A stretch of DNA of 28,923 nt from Trichodesmium sp. MAG_R04 (GTDB lineage: Bacteria > Cyanobacteriota > Cyanobacteriia > Cyanobacteriales > Microcoleaceae): the NCBI GenBank assembly GCA_023356515.1, contig JAKQYG010000003.1, positions 1 through 28,923 of the forward strand, read 5' to 3'. Within the stretch, counting starts at the first letter, position 1. Each line of letters begins with the position of its first letter. The position numbers and the translations under genes were made by a program. The notes under the pieces were generated by a model that did no database searches, was not told the origin of the DNA, and worked only from the letters and a program-made list of their open reading frames with translations. This document shows positions 24,531 to 28,923 of the stretch, in pieces.

Positions 24531-24851
24531 ATGGTTGAAAAAGCGTACAAATTTAGATGTTACCTAACTCCTCAGCACTGTCAGTCTGCTGATGATAACT
24601 TTATGCTGCGTACGTTTAGTCTACAACTTTGCCTTAGCTGCCAGGACTCAAGCTTGGATGAACACCAAGAACGAGTGGACTACAAACCAACCTCAGCTAT
24701 GCTGAAATCTGGTAGTCACCATGACAGGGAAATAAACGCAAATATAAACATTTTGGCTGCGGAACTCGCAGTGTCAGTCTGGGTAGCGGGCTTTAGACCC
24801 GGAGAGAGTAAATCTCGCATATACGGGTGCTATGAAGCAGAAAGCCCCTAA
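24531..24851 (+). pseudogene. Internally deleted TnpB, 106-codon frame
   Basis: The frame starts MVEKAYKFRCYLTPQ, a TnpB amino terminus, and ends with the TnpB carboxyl block HHDREINANINILAAELAVS followed by RPGESKSR. The residues between (CQSADDNFMLRTF and on to DYKPTSAMLK) do not form the RuvC core. Most of the roughly 350-400 residues of TnpB are gone, yet the frame stayed open. I read it as the remains of a deletion derivative of an IS605-type element, probably not a working protein. It is followed directly by its own right end. Confidence 0.65.
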
Positions 24852-24907
24852 CAGGGATGCCAGGGAATCTCGTTCTGTCTCGTAAGAGCAGCGTCGGGAG
24901 GATATCA
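24849..24907 (+). mobile_element. Right end of the deleted IS605-type element
   Basis: CCTAACAGGGATGCCAGGGA, ATCTCGTTCTGTCTCG, then AGAGCAGCGTCGGGAGGATATCAAA show the pattern GGGAATCTC, hairpin, GGGAGGATATCAA seen at other right ends here. It ends about 40 bp before the Tic20-like start codon, so it now forms the leader of that gene. Confidence 0.55.
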
Positions 24908-24946
24908 AATGTGTTTGTATATGACAAAATTAAGGAGATACTTTCT

Positions 24947-25420
24947 ATGACTTGGCGTGGTTCCACAACAGCTCAAGACAGAATTTTTGCTTGTTTACCT
25001 TATCTATTACCCTTACTAGATGTATCTAAATATGGAGTATTCTTATTTAGACAGTTTCCTCCCCTAGCAATAATTTTTGCCCCTTTTGTACCTTTGTTAC
25101 AGATTTATCAAGGTATACCTTTCTTTGGCCTTATTATATTCCTTGCTTTGTTTTTACTGGTTGTGAGGAATAATAGTATATCTCACTTTATTCGTTTTAA
25201 TACGATGCAGGCAATTCTATTGGACATTGTTTTGATTTTATGTGCTCTAATTCTATCAATATTAGGAAGTACTTTAGGAGGATTTATTCTGGAGACTCTT
25301 TATAATATGATATTCCTAGGTTTCCTAGCCTCATTTATCTATGCAGTAATTCAGTCAGCAATGGGGCGTTACGCAGAAATACCAACTATTTCTGATGCGG
25401 TTTATATGCAAGTCCGCTAA
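24947..25420 (+). CDS. Tic20-family membrane protein (Ycf60-like)
   Basis: A 157-residue membrane protein. It opens MTWRGSTTAQDRIFACLPYL, the typical cyanobacterial Tic20-like start, then shows four hydrophobic segments at about 20-36, 45-80, 93-115 and 119-140. Conserved pieces include SHFIRFNTMQAILLDIV and the carboxyl ISDAVYMQVR. Chloroplast Tic20 is part of the inner-envelope protein import channel; the role of the cyanobacterial relatives is unsettled. The frame remains open 30 codons upstream, but that part lies over IS605 debris. AAGGAG 9 bases before the ATG at 24947 fixes the start. An insertion remnant ends about 40 bp upstream, so the native promoter may be displaced. Confidence 0.82.
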   Translation: MTWRGSTTAQDRIFACLPYLLPLLDVSKYGVFLFRQFPPLAIIFAPFVPLLQIYQGIPFFGLIIFLALFLLVVRNNSISHFIRFNTMQAILLDIVLILCALILSILGSTLGGFILETLYNMIFLGFLASFIYAVIQSAMGRYAEIPTISDAVYMQVR

Positions 25421-25538
25421 AAAATTTTGAGATCAGTACTAGGATTTTTGGCAAAAATTTTGTAAGATTAAAAATCCTTGCTTCTTCTAATTCTTAAGTT
25501 TTAGTAGAAGCCATGTAGTCCAAAAGGAGATTATTTTC

Positions 25539-25892
25539 ATGAAGCAATTTATTTACGAAACAATGTATATCTTGCGCTCAGATCTCACTGAAGAGCAAGT
25601 AGAGAAGGCAATTACAAAATATAAAGATATGTTGCAGGAACAGGGAGCTTATAATCTGGAAATTCAACATCGTGGCAAGCGTCGTTTAGCTTATGAGATA
25701 AATGATCAACGAGAAGGTACATATATTCAGATGAATTATCAAGCTCCTCCTACTCAAATAGCTTTGTTAGAGAGGGCAATGCGTTTAAGTGAAGAAGTTA
25801 TTCGCTACTTAACAGTTAAACAAAAAGTACCTAAAACTACTAACACAGATACTCAAAATCAGTCAGAAACAGTGGCAGCATCAGTAGAATAG
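25539..25892 (+). CDS. rpsF: 30S ribosomal protein S6
   Basis: A 117-residue S6 protein: YETMYILRSDLTEEQVEKAI, RGKRRLAYEIND, GTYIQMNYQAPP and RLSEEVIRYLTVK are the family's core, in order. A low-complexity Thr/Gln-rich tail follows, as in many cyanobacterial S6 proteins. It binds the central domain of 16S rRNA with S18. The AAAGGAG sequence 10 bases before the ATG is a good ribosome-binding site. rpsR is not adjacent. Confidence 0.95.
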   Translation: MKQFIYETMYILRSDLTEEQVEKAITKYKDMLQEQGAYNLEIQHRGKRRLAYEINDQREGTYIQMNYQAPPTQIALLERAMRLSEEVIRYLTVKQKVPKTTNTDTQNQSETVAASVE

Positions 25893-25929
25893 TAGTTAGT
25901 GGTAAAAACAAAAAGTTTTAATGCCCAAT

Positions 25930-25995
25930 GGAACGTAAACCTACTAAAAAGCTAGGGTTCAGTAGGTATCTTCGCGCCTTCAGGCGCGGAGATGA
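25930..25995 (+). mobile_element. Orphan IS605-type right end or terminator hairpin after rpsF
   Basis: CGTAAACCTACTAAAAAGC, TAGGGTTCAGTAGGTATCTT, then the perfect hairpin CGCGCC-TTCA-GGCGCG (25973-25988) followed by GAGATGATTTTA. The order (stem, GGTATC, hairpin, GGAGATGAT) parallels the other IS605-type right ends in this window. Alternatively it is the rpsF transcription terminator, though the T run is short. Confidence 0.5.
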
Positions 25996-26188
25996 TTTTA
26001 ATAAACTTAAACAATATTTGTAAAATTAATCTATCAAGCTTGAAAAGCAAGATTTCAAGATATGTCTAGTCTAATTTTAGTAAATTGTTATTAGATAAAG
26101 AATTTAAGAGTTGAAATTTTAGCTGCTGAAGAATCTCCGTTATTCAGGCAAGGAAGTAATAATAGAAGAATAAGGAACTAAACTAAAA

Positions 26189-26746
26189 GTGAGCCAAATG
26201 CAAAATTTAAATTCACAACAACTTCAAGGTGAAATGTCTCGTCTTAATGAAGAACTACAAATGCGAGACCAATTAATTCAACAATTGTCTCAAGAACTTT
26301 TTCGCTTAGTTAAGGGAAATACAAGTGTTGTACCAAGGCCTATTATCCCTGAAGCTTACCAGTCTCAAATGCAAAGTTTAAAAGAAGAGCTTAATGAAGT
26401 TGAACAACAAGTAACCTTTTATCAAGAACAAATTTCTGAGCGAGATGCAGAAATATATAATTTGCGTCATTCTGTACAAGAATTAACAGATCGCTCCCAA
26501 ATGCTAGAACAAGTAGTACAAGAACTACCAGAAATATATCGTCAGAAATTTTCTGAGCGACTTGTAGAAGTGCTGGAAAAAGTTGAAATGTTACAGAATG
26601 AAAACCGTCAACTTCATACAGAGCTACAAAGTGTTAATTATCGTCTAGCAGTCAGAAACCGTCAAGCTAGTGGTCTTGATCTGCCTGCTTTCGGACCTGC
26701 TAACTCTAGTTCTTCTGTAGAAATGCCTACACTTGGTAATGCTTGA
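26189..26746 (+). CDS. Coiled-coil protein of unknown function
   Basis: A 185-residue Glu/Gln-rich protein I do not recognise by name. Long heptad-like stretches cover about 8-40 and 60-150 (QSQMQSLKEELNEVEQQV, ISERDAEIYNLRHSVQEL, RLVEVLEKVEMLQNENRQL). The end is a short Pro/Ser tail. The regular charge pattern and absence of a signal peptide or membrane helix suggest a cytosolic rod or scaffold. Start is GTG at 26189, with AAGGAAC about 11 bases upstream; an ATG three codons later is an alternative. It follows rpsF by about 300 bp of IS-like sequence. Confidence 0.7.
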   Translation: MSQMQNLNSQQLQGEMSRLNEELQMRDQLIQQLSQELFRLVKGNTSVVPRPIIPEAYQSQMQSLKEELNEVEQQVTFYQEQISERDAEIYNLRHSVQELTDRSQMLEQVVQELPEIYRQKFSERLVEVLEKVEMLQNENRQLHTELQSVNYRLAVRNRQASGLDLPAFGPANSSSSVEMPTLGNA

Positions 26747-26965
26747 TTTTAGTAAGTATGGCCTACATAACATCAATATCAATTATTCTCTTAGTTTAGT
26801 TTTGAGGGACTTCCTCAATTTATTCAGCTCAAGTGACTGAAAAGCTGGTACTTTTTCCTTCCTGGCCAAATAAAACTAAAGCTCTCATATCTTAAATCTT
26901 TTATGATCAATTAGCAAGCCCTAATTAATGAGTAAGTCCCACTTAGTATTGGCAACTCAATATAG

Positions 26966-27058
26966 CAGGACTTAAATTTTGTCAATATTATATGTAGTGT
27001 ATTTTTAGTGATAACTTCATACATTCATACTACAAGTAATACATAGGCGTAAGTCCTG
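26966..27058 (+). mobile_element. MITE copy 5, 93 bp, TSD TATAG
   Basis: CAGGACTTA at the left and GCGTAAGTCCTG at the right, 93 bp, flanked by TATAG at 26961-26965 and 27059-27063. The interior is the most diverged of the five copies but keeps ACTACAAGTAATAC in the same place as copy 1. The left end has lost its CG. Confidence 0.8.
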
Positions 27059-27098
27059 TATAGAAAAAAGTAATCAATCAGAAGATGCTCAAACACAG

Positions 27099-27125
27099 AA
27101 CAACCAGGCTTTTTACAAGGTTGTT
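27099..27125. terminator. Hairpin downstream of the STAS gene
   Basis: AACAACC (27099-27105) pairs with GGTTGTT (27119-27125) around a 13-base loop. It lies downstream of the leftward STAS gene but lacks a strong T run, so the terminator call is tentative. Confidence 0.3.
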
Positions 27126-27232
27126 TCAAGAAAGTAAATTATATTTGATCACTAGCTGTGGTAATGCCATTGTTTGAGCCCTAAAAAAGTACATGGAAAA
27201 TCAGGACGAGCCACGGACATAACCCCCGGCTT

Positions 27233-27622
27233 TCATCCCGATACCCTTCTTTGTAAGAGTGCGGTATTTTCCACTGGAGGAGTTAAATTAAACTTCGAAA
27301 AAATTTCATCACGATTACTAAAAATTTCAAAAACTAAATCAAATTGACTAATCTCAAAAGCTAGCTTAATTGTAGGATTCAGATTACAAATTACCAGGCG
27401 GCAATCATGCTCACGAGCTATTTTTAAACCAGCCATTAATACACTTAAACCAGAACTATCTATAAATTCTACATTTACCATATCAACAATCCAAAGATTA
27501 GATTGTTTTTTTCCCAAAAATTTAAATTGCTTCTTTATAGCATTTGCTTCAGTCAAATCTAGGCGTTGGTGCGGAACTAGAATAATATATTTGATATCAA
27601 CAGTTTTCATATGTATTACCAT
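27233..27622 (-). CDS. STAS-domain protein (anti-sigma-factor antagonist-like)
   Basis: A 129-residue single STAS domain. The strand IILVPHQRLDLTEANAIKKQF is followed by LWIVDMVNVEFIDSSGLSV. DSSGLS (55-60) holds the serine that is phosphorylated in SpoIIAA-type antagonists, and the helix and strand ARE-HDCRLVICNLN complete the fold. Family members act in partner-switching with an anti-sigma or HPK-like kinase; none is nearby, so the partner must be elsewhere. Start may be 27622 or the ATG four codons later (27610), which has GGTAA before it. The region just beyond the stop (27200-27232) reads, on the minus strand, GGGATGAAAGCCGGGGG, possibly another IS605-type tail. Confidence 0.82.
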   Translation of the reverse strand: MVIHMKTVDIKYIILVPHQRLDLTEANAIKKQFKFLGKKQSNLWIVDMVNVEFIDSSGLSVLMAGLKIAREHDCRLVICNLNPTIKLAFEISQFDLVFEIFSNRDEIFSKFNLTPPVENTALLQRRVSG

Positions 27623-27935
27623 TAATCAAAAAAAAGAAGTTGAATTTTTTTAGTTTACTCTAAAAAAGAAGGGTGAATGGGAAAATAATTTTTGTAGTGC
27701 CCATGCACGAAAGTTAAATCCAAAATTTAAAGATAATAAAGTTTGGTAAGACTTTGAGTTTTTTTTACTGATAGATTATCTGCTCCCTATTAATATTATT
27801 TATAATTGTTATATTTCTTATCTGCCCCCAGATAATTTAAGTAAGAAATTAGTTCCCACTATCCTAGACCAAACATTAACGTAAAATATAGATAAATCAT
27901 AAATTTTATTTAGTTCACTTAAAAAGTAAAGTCCA
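27623..27935. other. Divergent intergenic region, nothing recognised
   Basis: This is a 313-bp AT-rich gap between the leftward STAS gene and the rightward DedA gene. It must hold both promoters, but I could not pick out convincing elements. Confidence 0.4.
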
Positions 27936-28568
27936 ATGTCATTAGAATTTGTATCACTAGAAACAATTCAATTCATAGCTAATCAATATGGATACCTTGC
28001 TATTTTCTTGGGTATAGCTTTAGAAAATGCAGGAATCCCCATACCAGGAGAAACTGTCACCCTTGTGGGTGGGTTTCTTGCTGGTAGTGGAGAGTTAACT
28101 TATTGGTATGTTTTGGGTTGTGCAATTATGGGAGCTATATTCGGGGATAGTTGTGGATATTGGATTGGCAAGTATGGTGGTTGGCCATTAATGTTGAAGT
28201 TAGGTAGAACATTCCGGATAAAAGAAACAAAACTGATAGATATAAAAAATCAGTTCAGGAAAAATGCCGCTAAGGCAGTATTTTTTGGTAGGTTTATTAC
28301 TTTATTACGAATTTTTGCGGGACCTTTAGCTGGAATTGCTCAAATGCCTTATTGGAAATTCTTACTATGTAATCTTGCCGGAGCAACTATTTGGGCATTT
28401 ATAATGGTAAGTTTATCCTTTTTTGTTGGACAGGTTGTACCTCTAGAAAAATTAGTAAGTTGGGTTGCACAATTTGGTGTAGTCGCTTTAATTGTAGTAG
28501 TTGCTTGGATTTTGATTCCTATTTGCTTAAATTCTCTGAGAAAAGGCAATAAAAATACAGCTTTATAA
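27936..28568 (+). CDS. DedA-family membrane protein (VTT/SNARE-associated)
   Basis: A 210-residue integral membrane protein of normal DedA length. It has ALENAGIPIPGETV (the re-entrant E-x-x-xx-P-x-P-GE motif), IFGDSCGYWIGKYGG, and FGRFITLLRIFAGPLAGIAQM (the F/G-R-x(3)-R-x(3)-G motif with conserved Arg residues). Carboxyl hydrophobic helices follow. DedA proteins are membrane phospholipid flippase/transport-type factors needed for envelope integrity; bacterial members include undecaprenyl-phosphate translocases. Which lipid this one handles cannot be told. Transcribed alone, divergent from the STAS gene. Confidence 0.88.
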   Translation: MSLEFVSLETIQFIANQYGYLAIFLGIALENAGIPIPGETVTLVGGFLAGSGELTYWYVLGCAIMGAIFGDSCGYWIGKYGGWPLMLKLGRTFRIKETKLIDIKNQFRKNAAKAVFFGRFITLLRIFAGPLAGIAQMPYWKFLLCNLAGATIWAFIMVSLSFFVGQVVPLEKLVSWVAQFGVVALIVVVAWILIPICLNSLRKGNKNTAL

Positions 28569-28748
28569 CTACTAGTCTGATAAGGTAAATAAAAATTTAT
28601 AGAGACAAAATTCACCCCAAATTTACTAGACTTCTATCTTTCTGGGTATAGTAACAACCAAAGCGGTTGGCCAGAAAGGCATCTAAGCTAATCTGCTGCT
28701 TCATGAAACCTATACAAACCTAGACAGGCTTGCTGTTCAATTCCTGCT

Positions 28749-28923
28749 TCAACCAAGGGAGACGGCTCCTTCAAGTCCACAGGCGTTCACCGATAAGCTA
28801 TCAGCATTTTTTGTCCAATTTTCGAGATTGATTGACCCATTCAAGTCCCTGTCCATAACTTGCCCACAATTTTGACAATGATAAACCCTTTCACATAGGG
28901 GCATATCTAGTATATTTGGGCAG
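28749..28923 (-). pseudogene. Carboxyl part of an IS200/IS605-type TnpB (runs off the window)
   Basis: On the minus strand the frame reads CPNILDMPLCERVYHCQNCG, then QVMDRDLNGSINLENW, the zinc-finger and final catalytic-acid segment of TnpB. It continues to ACGLEGAVSLG and a stop at 28749-28751. Relatives read on into VEAGIEH-type residues, which are present here in another frame just beyond (VEAGIEQQACLGLYRF), so a one-base frameshift near the end is likely. It shares the tail pattern with the remnant at the left edge, in opposite orientation. Confidence 0.75.

Noticed and set aside
1..28923. CRISPR arrays, tRNA or rRNA genes
   Set aside because: I looked for regularly spaced repeats and tRNA T-loop patterns and found none; the repeats present are MITEs, IS ends and one tandem pair.
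2..28923. Whole window as a composite transposon bounded by inward-facing TnpB tails
   Set aside because: The two tails are diverged, decayed and belong to a single-strand transposon type that does not form classical composites; core genes such as rpsF lie between.

Overview
This window looks like chromosomal DNA from a mobile-element-rich, AT-rich cyanobacterium, most likely filamentous. The core genes say so: homogentisate phytyltransferase, gamma-tocopherol methyltransferase, a Tab2/Atab2 protein of photosystem translation, a Tic20-like protein, an SLH-OprB porin, KtrAB and MTA phosphorylase. Eight copies of the cyanobacterial HIP1 octamer GCGATCGC occur (near 2680, 9278, 10128, 11602, 17806, 18093, 18392 and 23254). 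I cannot name the genus from sequence alone.

Region 1 (208-9603) is the most interesting part. It is a same-strand run of enzyme genes: a benzoylformate-decarboxylase-like ThDP enzyme, a zinc-free NADP-dependent double-bond reductase (CurA/PTGR type), an SLH porin, a tandem-EthD protein, two paralogous Nif11-domain proteins, an NTF2/SnoaL-like protein, a VOC (glyoxalase-fold) protein and a DJ-1/PfpI protein. I recognise the families but no described pathway with this gene content. It reads as an undescribed metabolic cluster, perhaps for a 2-oxo-acid or aromatic/enone metabolite, later peppered with small mobile elements.

Region 2 (9746-11136) is a stack of mobile elements: a 90-bp MITE, an IS1-family transposase remnant, and a decayed IS630 element inserted inside that remnant at a TA. 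Region 3 (11181-17002) is core and lipid metabolism: Tab2, mtnP, a full-length lipoxygenase, and an exported TPR protein. Region 4 (17003-23481) holds a tandem 82-bp repeat, a UPF0145 protein, the two tocopherol genes and the ktrB-ktrA potassium uptake pair. Region 5 (23482-24946) is a graveyard of IS200/IS605 pieces, with one MITE nested in an older right end. Region 6 (24947-28568) holds tic20-like, rpsF, a coiled-coil protein, a STAS protein and a DedA protein. Decayed TnpB tails lie at both window edges and point inward.

Two repeat systems run through the window. One is a family of 90-93-bp MITEs with CAGGACTTACG ends; four of five copies have perfect 5-bp target duplications. The other is a set of orphan IS605-type right ends whose hairpin tail normally forms the 3' scaffold of a TnpB guide RNA. 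All family calls come from reading the translated sequence; no database search was possible.
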